Part shown: positions 16,273 through 25,823 of the stretch, in pieces | How the letters are laid out: every line of letters begins with the position of its first letter | Position numbering within the stretch: the first letter of the stretch is position 1 | Source of the DNA: RUG11237 sp045126515 | Lineage (GTDB): Bacteria > Bacillota > Clostridia > Lachnospirales > Lachnospiraceae | Assembly: GCA_045126515.1 (NCBI GenBank) | Contig: JBGVOM010000010.1 | Span: 1 to 41,214, forward strand | DNA: 41,214 nt | Direction of reading: 5' to 3' | The notes under the pieces: model-generated | What the model saw: only the letters and a program-made list of their open reading frames with translations | Told to the model about the DNA's origin: nothing | Databases searched by the model: none | Program-made: the position numbers and the translations under genes

Positions 16273-17343
16273 TTGATAAAAATATCTGTAATAATCCCAG
16301 TTTATAATATGGAACAATATATGGAACAGTGCATTGACAGTGTGCTGGGGCAGACTTTGGAAGAAATAGAGTTAATCTGTGTAAACGATGGTTCCACTGA
16401 CAGTTCTTTACAGATTTTGGAAAAGTATAAAGAAAAGAGTGAGAAAGTACGTATCATTTCCCAAGAAAATCAAGGGGTAGGTAATGCCAGAAATAATGGA
16501 ATTAAAAATGCGAAAGGAAAGTACATTGCCTTTATGGATCCGGATGATTATTATTTGGATTCGAAAATATTAGAAGACTTATATCAGGCAGCGGAAGAAC
16601 AGAATGTGATGATTTGCGGGGGCTCTCTGAGTGAAGACCATAAGAACGGCAACTGGATTCGCAAAGAATTTTTAGGAATTTATACCAAGTATACATTTCA
16701 GGAAGCAAAGCGTATGTCTTATCAAGACTACCAGTTTGACTATGGTTTTTATCGATTTATTTATAACAGAGAGTTTTTAATAGAAAACCAGATATTCTTT
16801 CCACCATACATCAGATTTCAGGATCCACCTTTCTTTGTAAAGGCAATGATTAAGGCAGAAGAGTTTTATGTATTGCCGAGAATTACTTACTGTTATCGTT
16901 ATGGTCATCAGAATTTAAAGTGGGATGAGCGAAGAATCTGCGCAGTTTTGCATGGATTTATGGATAATCTTACCATGTCAAAAGAAGCAGGACTTGTGGA
17001 ACTGCATAAATTGACGGTAGATAGAATGCTTAGAGAGTACAAAGATAAAATTATTCTCGGGTTGGAGCAAAAGAGTGAATCAGTGTTGGAACTTTTGTTA
17101 GAGGCAGACAGCATGATTGAAAAACAGTGGCTTGAGGAAGATTCACCGTATAAAAAAGGGATTGTTCCAGTGATTTATGAATGGAAGGAAAATGCAGTAG
17201 GGCAGGAAAAAGCCAATGCAAAAAGAGCCAATGCAGAATATGAGAATATAAAAAATTCTACTACATTTAAGGTAGGAAAAACAGTTATGGCAGTTCCAGT
17301 AAAAGTAAAGGATTTTGTGAAAGAGAAAAGGAGAAAACAGTAG
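16273..17343 (+). CDS. GT2 family glycosyltransferase with shared basic C-terminal tail
   Basis: Cytosolic GT2 enzyme of 356 residues, starting at TTG 16273 behind a strong AGGAGG, which decides the start. The catalytic domain has ISVIIPVYNMEQYMEQCI, VNDGSTDSS, ENQGVGNARNNG and FMDPDDYY with D89-D92. RFQDPPFFVKAM follows near 180. The last third ends with an Ala/Lys-rich helix and the tail STTFKVGKTVMAVPVKVKD. Its stop overlaps the GTG of the next gene (TAGTG at 17341-17345), so the two are likely translated together. Probably transfers one sugar of the repeat unit; donor and linkage not deducible. Confidence 0.85.
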   Translation: MIKISVIIPVYNMEQYMEQCIDSVLGQTLEEIELICVNDGSTDSSLQILEKYKEKSEKVRIISQENQGVGNARNNGIKNAKGKYIAFMDPDDYYLDSKILEDLYQAAEEQNVMICGGSLSEDHKNGNWIRKEFLGIYTKYTFQEAKRMSYQDYQFDYGFYRFIYNREFLIENQIFFPPYIRFQDPPFFVKAMIKAEEFYVLPRITYCYRYGHQNLKWDERRICAVLHGFMDNLTMSKEAGLVELHKLTVDRMLREYKDKIILGLEQKSESVLELLLEADSMIEKQWLEEDSPYKKGIVPVIYEWKENAVGQEKANAKRANAEYENIKNSTTFKVGKTVMAVPVKVKDFVKEKRRKQ

Positions 17344-19316
17344 TGAGTAAAGTAAAAATATTATTGTCTTATCATAAGCCGGACCATTTATTTAAAGATG
17401 ATATTTTAACTCCGATACATGCGGGAAGGGCAAATGCTTTAAAACGTATGGATGCAGAAGATCCTAAGCTGAAATGGCTGTTGGAGAATACAACAGGTGA
17501 CAATACAGGAGATAATATTTCCGAGAAAAATAGTACATACAATGAAATGACAACGGTGTACTGGGCATGGAAAAACTATAAAGCTTTAGGAAATCCGGAA
17601 TATATTGGCTTTATGCACTATCGAAGACACTTTATTTTTGAAGACAGAGAAAAGCCGGTGTATGAATGTCTGGATATCGGAGAGGATTATTATGATGTCA
17701 TTAAATATTCTCCGGAGCGGGTGGAGAATATTGTAGAAGAATGCGACTTTGTATGCGCTAAGGCTCATTGGAGAAAATCTTTGTATGACCATTATAAGGC
17801 AAATCATGATATTTCAGATTTAGAGTGTACTATGGAAATCGTGAAAGAAAAATATCCGGAGTTTGCACCTTACGTGGATGAATATGTGTATGGACAAAAA
17901 GCATATTTCTGCAATATGTTTATTTTTCCAAGAGAAACCTTTATGGAATATGCTTCATGGTTTTTCGACATCAGTTTTGAATTGGAGAAAAGAGTCAATT
18001 TAGAAGGAAAAAGGCTGTTTGTATCCGAGTGGCTTACCGGAATCTTCATTACTTATCTGCTTCATAAAGATAAAAATGGAACCTTTCTTCCAACTATGGT
18101 GGCAGAAGGGGAACACACAATTCCTCTGGTATTAGCATCGGATAATAATTATGCATTTCCAATGATGGTAACTATGGAATCAGCTTTGCAGACGGCGAAG
18201 CCTAATACCATTTATGAATTTCATTTGCTGGTGTCAGAAGATTTTGAACAGAGGAACAGGGATAAGATTCAGGCAATCGTGGACAGATATCCAAAGACTT
18301 CAGTAGAGTTCCTTACTATGGGAAAGCAGTATGATAATGCGGGAATTACGATTCAGCATATTACCACAGCAACCTATTACAGGTTAGATTTGCCTAATTT
18401 ATTGCCGCAGGTAAATAAATGTATTTATTTGGATGTGGATTTAATTGTAAAGGAAGATTTATCCCTGTTATATCGCACTAGCGTGGATGACAGATATATT
18501 GCAGGTGTGCTGGCAGCAGGTTACTATTCTACAGAAGAAAAAATCAAGATGAAAGAGGAAGAATTAGGTATACCATTTGATCAGTATGTAAATGCAGGTG
18601 TGCTTTTAATGAATCTGGCAAAAATGCGGAAAGATAATTTGGCAGAAAAATTTGCCGCACTGCTTCCTAAAAATTTTACTTCACAGGATCAGGATATTCT
18701 TAATACAGCATGTTATGGAAAAATCAGAATACTGCCATTTAAATATAATACAATGACAAAATATAAATTTTCTCTCCCGCAGTCTTATGAGGATTTGTCT
18801 GAGCTGGAGAAATGCTTTGGAAAAAATGAATGGAAGGATGCAGTAGAACATCCGGTCATCATCCATTATGCAGATAAGGTAAAACCTTGGAATGACGTGT
18901 GCTCAGAAAGTTCTAAAGACTGGTGGAATGTAGTAGAAAAAATGGAAGATTCCCTGGATATTTATAAAAGATATGTTACTGGAGTCAGTGAAGCTGGTTT
19001 TGGTCATTATCTGATTACGGATGAAAAGGGAAATGCCCGCAAAATTAAAGAACTGAACGGAAAAGTAAGAGAATTGAATCAAATACGTGCAGAAAGATGT
19101 AGAGAAATCAGTGAACTAAAAGCAGTAAAGAGAGAACATGAAAAGGAAATCAGAAGGTACAAGGAGATAGAAGCAGCCTATATAGATATGAAAAACTCCA
19201 TGTCTTTTAAAGTAGGGCGTATTATTACCTGTATTCCAAGAAAAATCAGAACCTTTTTTAAAGTGTTGGTAAAAGAGGGTATTGGTGGAATTATCAAAGT
19301 AATAAAAAATAAATAG
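17343..19316 (+). CDS. DUF4422-GT8 fusion glycosyltransferase with coiled coil and shared C-terminal tail
   Basis: A 657-residue, two-domain glycosyltransferase. The N-terminal DUF4422 domain (about 1-250) has ILLSYHKPDHLFKDD, NSTYNEMTTVYWAWKN and IGFMHYRRHF; this family is thought to be glycosyltransferase-related. The second domain (about 256-545) is GT8, with IPLVLASDNNYAFPM, TTATYYRLDLPNLLP, the metal-binding DVD at 364-366 (YLDVDLIV), YVNAGVLLMNLAKM, DQDILN, and a VIIHYAD-KPW C-terminal motif. GT8 enzymes of this type transfer galactose or glucose retaining configuration. A charged coiled coil (about 565-620) then leads to SMSFKVGRIITCIPRKIR, the tail shared with three neighbours. Starts at GTG overlapping the previous stop. 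Probably adds two residues in sequence (inference). Confidence 0.83.
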   Translation: MSKVKILLSYHKPDHLFKDDILTPIHAGRANALKRMDAEDPKLKWLLENTTGDNTGDNISEKNSTYNEMTTVYWAWKNYKALGNPEYIGFMHYRRHFIFEDREKPVYECLDIGEDYYDVIKYSPERVENIVEECDFVCAKAHWRKSLYDHYKANHDISDLECTMEIVKEKYPEFAPYVDEYVYGQKAYFCNMFIFPRETFMEYASWFFDISFELEKRVNLEGKRLFVSEWLTGIFITYLLHKDKNGTFLPTMVAEGEHTIPLVLASDNNYAFPMMVTMESALQTAKPNTIYEFHLLVSEDFEQRNRDKIQAIVDRYPKTSVEFLTMGKQYDNAGITIQHITTATYYRLDLPNLLPQVNKCIYLDVDLIVKEDLSLLYRTSVDDRYIAGVLAAGYYSTEEKIKMKEEELGIPFDQYVNAGVLLMNLAKMRKDNLAEKFAALLPKNFTSQDQDILNTACYGKIRILPFKYNTMTKYKFSLPQSYEDLSELEKCFGKNEWKDAVEHPVIIHYADKVKPWNDVCSESSKDWWNVVEKMEDSLDIYKRYVTGVSEAGFGHYLITDEKGNARKIKELNGKVRELNQIRAERCREISELKAVKREHEKEIRRYKEIEAAYIDMKNSMSFKVGRIITCIPRKIRTFFKVLVKEGIGGIIKVIKNK

Positions 19317-19317
19317 A

Positions 19318-21204
19318 GTGTTTATGGTGAATGGAATGAAAGAGAACAACAAGGGAAAGATAATAGCGTTGGCTGTTATAGCATTTATTTCCACAACAGC
19401 TTTTTGCTTAGATATGACAAAGTATAATGCGGATGAAACAGTTTTATTAAAAAAGATTTCTCAAATGCTTCCGGAAGGAAATGACTTGAAATGGTTATTG
19501 ATTCTGGGAGCAATGTTTCTGTGTTTTTATTATGGGTTTGTGTGGATAAAAACAGAAAAGAAAACAGCATGTGTATTACGGGGGATTTCAATTATATTTG
19601 CTGTATTCACATATATCGGAGTTATGTGTGAAAATTATCAGGATTGGAATATAGGAAAATTTTTGTTTATAATATCGCTTCTATTGTTGTTGGGCTATTT
19701 CTTTGCAATTTATAATGCAAATAGAATATTATTTTATCTTGTATTCGAAAAAAAGATATTTGCAAAGAAAGTAAGTGAAAGCAAGTGGTGCGAATTTATA
19801 TTGGAAAAGCATGTTGTTCTCAGTACAATTCTTATTACAGCAATATGCTGGCTCCCCTTTATGGTTTGCTTTTATCCGGGAATCGCAAATTGGGACGGAA
19901 TGAGAAGTTTGACCTATTGGTTTGGTAAGACAGAATGGAGCAATCACCATCCGGTATTTATTTCGGTACTTATGGGGCTGTGTATGGAAATAGGACAAGC
20001 CATATATAATGATAATATGGGGGTTTTTGTATATTCCCTTCTACAGACAGTTGTGTCATTTTTGACATTTGCGAATATTCAGGTATTTTTAAAAAGAATA
20101 GGTGTTCCATACTGGCTCCGTGGTGTTACACAGGTTTATTTTGCTGTTATGCCGTTTTGGCAGGCAGTAGGATACTCTTTATTAAAGGATCCTTTCTATT
20201 GTATGATGTTGACAAATCTTACCATCATTCTAGCTTATATGGTAATTGATTTGGAAAAATATTTAAATTCAAAAGGTATGTGGCTGGCAGTGTTGGGGCC
20301 GGTATTGGGATGCTGTTTTACCAGAAATAATGGAGTTTATGTTATTATTGTTTTGATGGTGGTTGTATATCTGTGGGTAAGAAAGAAAACAACAGAAAAT
20401 GTGATGAGGATAAAAGCAACAGCGCCTTTTGCAGTGGGAATGATTGTTTTTTATGTCTGTTCAAGTTTTTTGTATCCAAAGTTAAATATCGCAAATGATG
20501 GTATGCAGGAATCTTTATCTTTGCTGTTTCAGCAGACAGCAAGATATGTTTCAGAGTATGAATGTGAGCTTACCCAAGAAGAAAAAGAAATATTAGCTTT
20601 AACATTTCAGGGGGGAGAAGAGATTGGCGAGGTATATAATCCGGTATTGTCAGATCCGGTAAAAAATAAATTAAATCACGAAATAACTCCAATTCAGTTA
20701 AAGGACTATCTGATTATGTGGGTAAAACAGTTTTTTAAACATCCCAGTGTTTATTTTGAAGCAATGTTTTATCATACAGGGGCCTATTATGGAACCGATT
20801 ATACTGGTGAATTGGAAGGAATTGGAGCAAATTATAAAATGATTACGCTAGAAGGTGTAAATCCGGATAATTATCTGAATGTTTATTTTCAGGAAAAATA
20901 TGAAAGTCAAAGATTTTATATGCAAAAATGGACATATTTTATTAAAAGTATTCCGGGAATCGGTTTGGTTTACAGTACGGCGTTTTATCAGTGGATTTGT
21001 ATTTTATGTGTGGCAGCGGTAATTTTGTATAAAAATAAAGAGTATTGTATTATTTTTATTCCGAGTATTATAACTATGCTGGTGGCATTGATGTCGCCAG
21101 TAAACGGCTCTTTGCGGTATTATATGCCAGTTATGGCAATTACACCTATTTTACTTGGAATTGTATTTATGAAATCAAGCAGTACAGGGGAAATTATGGA
21201 GTGA
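19318..21204 (+). CDS. DUF6020-like polytopic membrane protein, copy 1
   Basis: A protein of about 628 residues with roughly 12 hydrophobic segments. A central conserved block reads WLPFMVCFYPGIANWDGM, then SNHHPVFISVLMG. A soluble extracytoplasmic section lies at about 390-520, and a final SPVNGSLRYYMPV is near the C-terminus. The same pattern occurs in the paralogue at 22301-24166. It resembles DUF6020 proteins, which are membrane proteins of unknown role found in clostridial surface-glycan clusters and probably related to GT-C enzymes. The NWD and NHHP residues are candidate active-site positions. The start is uncertain: GTG 19318, ATG 19324 and ATG 19336 are all in frame and none has a strong ribosome binding site. 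It follows the previous stop directly. Confidence 0.62.
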   Translation: MFMVNGMKENNKGKIIALAVIAFISTTAFCLDMTKYNADETVLLKKISQMLPEGNDLKWLLILGAMFLCFYYGFVWIKTEKKTACVLRGISIIFAVFTYIGVMCENYQDWNIGKFLFIISLLLLLGYFFAIYNANRILFYLVFEKKIFAKKVSESKWCEFILEKHVVLSTILITAICWLPFMVCFYPGIANWDGMRSLTYWFGKTEWSNHHPVFISVLMGLCMEIGQAIYNDNMGVFVYSLLQTVVSFLTFANIQVFLKRIGVPYWLRGVTQVYFAVMPFWQAVGYSLLKDPFYCMMLTNLTIILAYMVIDLEKYLNSKGMWLAVLGPVLGCCFTRNNGVYVIIVLMVVVYLWVRKKTTENVMRIKATAPFAVGMIVFYVCSSFLYPKLNIANDGMQESLSLLFQQTARYVSEYECELTQEEKEILALTFQGGEEIGEVYNPVLSDPVKNKLNHEITPIQLKDYLIMWVKQFFKHPSVYFEAMFYHTGAYYGTDYTGELEGIGANYKMITLEGVNPDNYLNVYFQEKYESQRFYMQKWTYFIKSIPGIGLVYSTAFYQWICILCVAAVILYKNKEYCIIFIPSIITMLVALMSPVNGSLRYYMPVMAITPILLGIVFMKSSSTGEIME

Positions 21205-21208
21205 GATT

Positions 21209-22240
21209 ATGAATGAAAGGGTCATATGGGTAGAACGGTTGAGAATTGTAGCAATGCTGTCTGTAGTGATGCTGCATGTATTGTCAAAAGGAATCAGCAC
21301 CATGAAAATAAATACTCTAGAATGGGAGATTTATAATGCAGGCAGATGTCTGGTAAAGTGGGGGGTTCCGGTATTCATAATGATAAGTGGAAATTTTTTA
21401 CTGAACAAAAAAGAAACTACTGCAGAAGAATTAAAAAGCAAAATAGGACATATTTTGGGGGTTCTGGTATTTTGGCTGTGTGTATATGCCGGTATTTCAG
21501 CGTTAAATTATTATCTTTCTCATGGAGTATTCGACCGGTCTGCTGCTCATGGAGCAGTGCAGATATTATGTTTTGGCTATAGTCATTTATGGTATTTGTA
21601 TATGCTTATTGGATTGTACGTGATACTTCCATTTTTAAGAAAACTAACAGATAAAAAGCTTATGGAATATTATATCATTCTTTTTATATTTTTTAATGTA
21701 TTATATACTGTACTGCAAAACATAGAAACAGATATGACAGCCAATCTTTTGAAATTTATTGATTTGTTTCAGATAAGAAGTATGTCAGGCTTTGCGGGAT
21801 ATTTAATTCTGGGCTATTATGTGTGTCATTTTGAAATAAACAAAGTTGTGAAAAAGGTAATTTATGTGTGGGGAATTCTGGCATTTCCTGTCAGTATTTT
21901 TCTAACACGTATTCATGAAGGAAATTATTTTATTACAGACGGTAATTTTTCAATTGTTAATTTTAGTACTGCAGTATTCCTCTTTCTGTTGTATAAAGAG
22001 CATGTTTCCAATTTGGAAAATAGTAAGCGAAAAAGGGATGCGGTGAAAAAAATTTCATCTCTATCCTTTGGAATATATTTGGTACATCCTGCAGTATTGG
22101 GATATGTGAATGATTATCTGAATACATTGGAAATATGGTTTTTATGGAAAAGTTTAATTTGTTTTGGAATCGTAGTTGTACTTAGTATCTTAATTTGTAT
22201 GATATTGAAGAAAATACCTGTTATTAAGAGAGCGGTGTAG
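21209..22240 (+). CDS. Acyltransferase family 3 membrane protein (O-acyltransferase, OafA/WecH-like)
   Basis: A 343-residue multi-pass protein of the acyltransferase-3 family, which transfers acetyl or other acyl groups to surface glycans. The family hallmark R/K-x10-H is present exactly as R12...H23 (RLRIVAMLSVVMLHVLS). Other family features are WGVPVFIMISGNFLL, SHLWYLYMLIGLYVILPFLRKL, and FGIYLVHPAVLGY near the C-terminus, with about 10 hydrophobic segments. It lies between two DUF6020-like paralogues, four bases after the first, with GGAGTGAG before the ATG. The likely target is a sugar of the locus polymer. The short length means there is no fused SGNH domain. Acyl group unknown. Confidence 0.85.
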   Translation: MNERVIWVERLRIVAMLSVVMLHVLSKGISTMKINTLEWEIYNAGRCLVKWGVPVFIMISGNFLLNKKETTAEELKSKIGHILGVLVFWLCVYAGISALNYYLSHGVFDRSAAHGAVQILCFGYSHLWYLYMLIGLYVILPFLRKLTDKKLMEYYIILFIFFNVLYTVLQNIETDMTANLLKFIDLFQIRSMSGFAGYLILGYYVCHFEINKVVKKVIYVWGILAFPVSIFLTRIHEGNYFITDGNFSIVNFSTAVFLFLLYKEHVSNLENSKRKRDAVKKISSLSFGIYLVHPAVLGYVNDYLNTLEIWFLWKSLICFGIVVVLSILICMILKKIPVIKRAV

Positions 22241-22300
22241 TGGAAAAGAAAAGTAAACTTGAAGATATGGATTTACATGGATATAGGAGGAAGAAAACGA

Positions 22301-24166
22301 ATGGATGGAAAGAAACTAAAATACATAGTTTTTACAAGAGTGTGGGGATGGTTGGCAGGCGTTTTATTATGTATAGGATTTCATTTTGAGTGGATTTTTC
22401 AGGGGATTGATAAAGATGAATTGATTTTGTCTGTGGCAATACTTATTTTAAGTGTGTTTTGCATGGGAGAAATATATGCAAGATTGATAAAAGGAAAAAC
22501 TATAAAAAAAGCGGTGTTGATTTCCGGCATTGTGATTTCATGTATTAATACTTGTGGTATTGTGCTTCGATGTGCTGGTACATTATTTTTTATGGAGTCT
22601 TTAAATGTATGGAAAGTGTGTTTCTTAGTGCTTGGAACAATAGGTTATAGTTTAGTATTCTACTATATTACAATGTACCTCTTTTATTATTTCGAAAATA
22701 ATGCAACATTAATCCCTATGAAGAAAAACATTATAAATATGTATTCGAAATTTAAACATACAAAATTTTTTGATTTTATTGACAGACATTTTTTTGGAAG
22801 TGTGTTTCTGTTTTTGGTGGTTTGTTGGAGTCCGTGGCTGCTTATTTATTATCCGGGTTCTGTAAACTGGGATATGACAAACCAGTTAGCAGAATATTTT
22901 GGATTGTCCAATATATCAAACCATCATCCTGTTCTTTCTACATTAATAATGGGGACCATTGTTGAAGTAGGAGAAAAAATACATAATTATAATGTTGGTG
23001 CCTTTTTGTATATGTTGTTTCAAACAATATTGTGCTCTTTAACATATGCATATATAATCAAAATTTTAAAATCTGTTGGGTGTCCGAAAACGATAATAGG
23101 TGCAGCTGCTCTTTTCTACGGGCTATTGCCACTGTGGGGCGGGTGTGCACAATTTGGAGATAAGGATATTGTTTTTTGCAGTATATTTGTTTCCTTTGCC
23201 ATTATTAATTATTTGGTTGTATTTGAATATTTGGATATTAAGAATTTGAAAGTTCTGCGTTTTTATTTCCTGACAGGTCTGGTCAGCTGTCTATTAAGAA
23301 ATAATGTAATATACATTATAATTATAAGTATACCATTTATTGTGTTTTCAGTTTGTAAAGGGAAAAAACTTTATATATTAAAAGCGTTGATTGTTATGAT
23401 TGTCTGTACAATGTGGGTGAATAATCTGGTTTTACCACATTTGAATATCCGGGGTGCATCATCAAAGGAGGCTTTCTCACTTATGTTTCAGCAAACAGCC
23501 AGAGTTGTGAAGTACGATAAAGACAAATTGAGTGAAGAAGAATATGATGCAATAAATGGGGTTCTTGACATTGAAACAATAGGTGAAAAGTATATACCTT
23601 ATTTATCTGACCCGGTTAAAGCAACATATAAAATTGAGGGTGCCGAAAATGAGAAAGAATTGCGAAGTGCTTATTTAAAGACATGGCTAAAAATGTTCTG
23701 TAAATATCCTAAGTTATATGTAGAAGCTGCATTGGAGTTGTCATCAGGCTACTACTGCTTTATACCGGAGATTATAGATGAAGCGAATCCAGCGCCCAGT
23801 GAGAGATTTTGGCATTATATTTCTGGAAGAGCAGCCTATATAGAATTTTTTGGATTGAAATTTCATTTTTCCGATAAATGGAGAGAAGGATTGTTCGAGT
23901 ATTCACAAGACGTTAGAAATGGAATTTTAGGTTTCTTTTATGATTGTGCTTTTTATACTTGGGGATATTTGATAGCCATTTTATATCTTATTTACAAGAA
24001 AAAGATAGGAAAAATCGGAGCGATTGTCCCGATTTTGTTGACAATTGGAATCTGCTGTATTTCACCGGCAAATGATTGTTTCAGATATTTTATTACAGTA
24101 AGTGCTTTTTTTCCGATGTTGGCAACGGTAGGAAAAAGTGTCAAACATGAGGTAAGAGAAAATTAG
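22301..24166 (+). CDS. DUF6020-like polytopic membrane protein, copy 2
   Basis: A 621-residue membrane protein paralogous to 19318-21204. Shared blocks include CWSPWLLIYYPGSVNWDMTNQ, SNHHPVLSTLIMG, YMLFQTILCSLTYAY, a CLLRNNVIYIIIISIPF block that matches CCFTRNNGVYVIIVLMV in copy 1, SLMFQQTAR, and SPANDCFRYFITV near the end. It has about 12 hydrophobic segments. The start is placed at ATG 22301 because AGGAGG (22285-22290) lies 10 bases before it; the in-frame TTG at 22259 has no ribosome binding site. Probably an extracytoplasmic glycosyltransferase-like enzyme of unknown activity. Confidence 0.65.
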   Translation: MDGKKLKYIVFTRVWGWLAGVLLCIGFHFEWIFQGIDKDELILSVAILILSVFCMGEIYARLIKGKTIKKAVLISGIVISCINTCGIVLRCAGTLFFMESLNVWKVCFLVLGTIGYSLVFYYITMYLFYYFENNATLIPMKKNIINMYSKFKHTKFFDFIDRHFFGSVFLFLVVCWSPWLLIYYPGSVNWDMTNQLAEYFGLSNISNHHPVLSTLIMGTIVEVGEKIHNYNVGAFLYMLFQTILCSLTYAYIIKILKSVGCPKTIIGAAALFYGLLPLWGGCAQFGDKDIVFCSIFVSFAIINYLVVFEYLDIKNLKVLRFYFLTGLVSCLLRNNVIYIIIISIPFIVFSVCKGKKLYILKALIVMIVCTMWVNNLVLPHLNIRGASSKEAFSLMFQQTARVVKYDKDKLSEEEYDAINGVLDIETIGEKYIPYLSDPVKATYKIEGAENEKELRSAYLKTWLKMFCKYPKLYVEAALELSSGYYCFIPEIIDEANPAPSERFWHYISGRAAYIEFFGLKFHFSDKWREGLFEYSQDVRNGILGFFYDCAFYTWGYLIAILYLIYKKKIGKIGAIVPILLTIGICCISPANDCFRYFITVSAFFPMLATVGKSVKHEVREN

Positions 24167-24263
24167 CATAGGGTTGTAAGTTGTGTCGCGAAATATGCCA
24201 TTGGTGAAAAGGATTATATAAATTGAAACTGTTTTATGATGGAATAAGATAGGGAGGAAACCC

Positions 24264-25823
24264 ATGGTACAGAAAAGGAGCTCTAATAAAGGTAAAATAA
24301 GACAAATAGTACAAAAAGCAGTAAAAGAAATTATCATTATTTTATCTATATGTATTATATCATTTTTGTTTTTGCAAAGTATGTATGGGAGTGCGCTGAT
24401 AGACAATAAAGAACATATTTTATTTCAAAGGGATTCCATACTTGCCAATCTTATGGTAATTTTGGCAGTGATTTTGGTGGGAATCCTTTTAAAAAGGTAC
24501 AAGGTAATTCCTATGCCGACGGATAAATTTTTGCATGTGGTAACAGCGATATATATTATAATGATGTTGATGTTCGTTTTATGTCTGCAAGTAAATCCGA
24601 CAGCAGATCAAAGAAAAGTGCTGAATGCAACATATAAATTTATAGCGGGAGATTATACGGAATGGGGACAGGGAGCCTACTGTTATATTTTTCCAAACCA
24701 AAATGGAATTGTTTTGATCTTTTCAGGATTGATAAAAATCTTAGGAGAAGAAAACTGGATTTCCATTCAGATAATGAACATTCTGGCACTGTTACTTTGT
24801 GCTGTTTATGGAGCTAAAATTATATTTTTGCTGTTTGAAAACAAAAAATATGCCCGCTATGCATATATAGGCATGCTTTTTTTTATACCTTTAAACTGTT
24901 ATGTGACTTTTGTATATGGAACTCTATTCGGTTTGGCAGCAGCTTTGACAGGGCTCTATCTGCTGATAAAATATTTTAAAGATGGAAAGCTGATAAAAGG
25001 GATTTTTGGAATGTTTCTGGTGGTTTTTGCATACTGTTGCAAATCAAACTATCTTATTTTCTGGGTAGCAATGTTACTTCTTTTGTTGTATGATAGTATT
25101 GTTGAGAAGCGGATAAAATCTATAGGAATTTTTTTGAACGGAATTTTATTATACACAGCTGTTTCTTGTGGCATTACTTTTTACGTTGAAAAAATTACAG
25201 GAATGGAATTGGGAACAGGAATTCCTCAAACAGCTTGGGTAGCCATGGGGCTACAAGAGGGATCAAGAGGACCGGGTTGGTATAATGGATATAATAATGG
25301 AGTGTTTGAAGCAAATCAGTATGATTTCGAAAGCACAAAGGCAAGTATTCAGGAAAACATTTTTGAAAGAATAGCTTACTTTGAAGAAAATAAAGGATAC
25401 GCTTTGGATTTTTTTGGAAGGAAAATAGCTTCTCAGTGGAATGAAGGTACATTTCAAGGATTTTGGATTAATAATGTGGAAGATACAAGGCGTGAAATTG
25501 TATGGAGTGAATTTACAAAAAATCTGATGGAAGACAACCGGCTGTTGAATAGTATAATGGTAGGCAGTTTAAATTGGTTTCTGTCCTTTTTATGGCTGGG
25601 AGTATTGAGTTTTCTTATATTGTGTAAAAAGGAAATAGATACGTATCAGCTGATGTTTTGTATTTTGTTTTTAGGTGGATTTGTATTTCATCTTATTTGG
25701 GAGGCAAAGGGACAATATACAGTTGTATATGTATATCTTTTGATTCCCTATATGATAAAAGGATATCAGAGGCTATTGCAAAAATCAGATATTTTGATAA
25801 AATTTATTGATAAGAAAAAATAG
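24264..25823 (+). CDS. GT-C-like polytopic membrane protein, paralogue family member 1
   Basis: A 519-residue integral membrane protein with about 11 hydrophobic segments. The first large extracytoplasmic loop holds NPTADQRKVLNATYKFIAGD, with D115 a candidate catalytic base, followed by YIFPNQNGIVLIFSGL. A second conserved loop reads TAWVAMGLQEGSRGPGWYNG, and QWNEGTFQGFW follows. Both blocks recur in 25843-27552 and 34463-36019, so the three are one family. The topology and early Asp suggest a GT-C enzyme using a polyprenyl-phosphate sugar donor. The 97-base gap before it holds no clear promoter. The ribosome binding site is GGGAGG. Function beyond probable outer-face sugar transfer is unknown. 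Confidence 0.65.
   Translation: MVQKRSSNKGKIRQIVQKAVKEIIIILSICIISFLFLQSMYGSALIDNKEHILFQRDSILANLMVILAVILVGILLKRYKVIPMPTDKFLHVVTAIYIIMMLMFVLCLQVNPTADQRKVLNATYKFIAGDYTEWGQGAYCYIFPNQNGIVLIFSGLIKILGEENWISIQIMNILALLLCAVYGAKIIFLLFENKKYARYAYIGMLFFIPLNCYVTFVYGTLFGLAAALTGLYLLIKYFKDGKLIKGIFGMFLVVFAYCCKSNYLIFWVAMLLLLLYDSIVEKRIKSIGIFLNGILLYTAVSCGITFYVEKITGMELGTGIPQTAWVAMGLQEGSRGPGWYNGYNNGVFEANQYDFESTKASIQENIFERIAYFEENKGYALDFFGRKIASQWNEGTFQGFWINNVEDTRREIVWSEFTKNLMEDNRLLNSIMVGSLNWFLSFLWLGVLSFLILCKKEIDTYQLMFCILFLGGFVFHLIWEAKGQYTVVYVYLLIPYMIKGYQRLLQKSDILIKFIDKKK

Noticed and set aside
22259..22300. TTG start at 22259 for the second DUF6020-like gene
   Set aside because: No ribosome binding site precedes it, while AGGAGG sits 10 bases before ATG 22301.
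24167..24263. Promoter in the 97-base gap before the GT-C-like gene
   Set aside because: TTGAAA is present near 24222, but nothing close to TATAAT lies at 16-18 bases from it, and other combinations match poorly.
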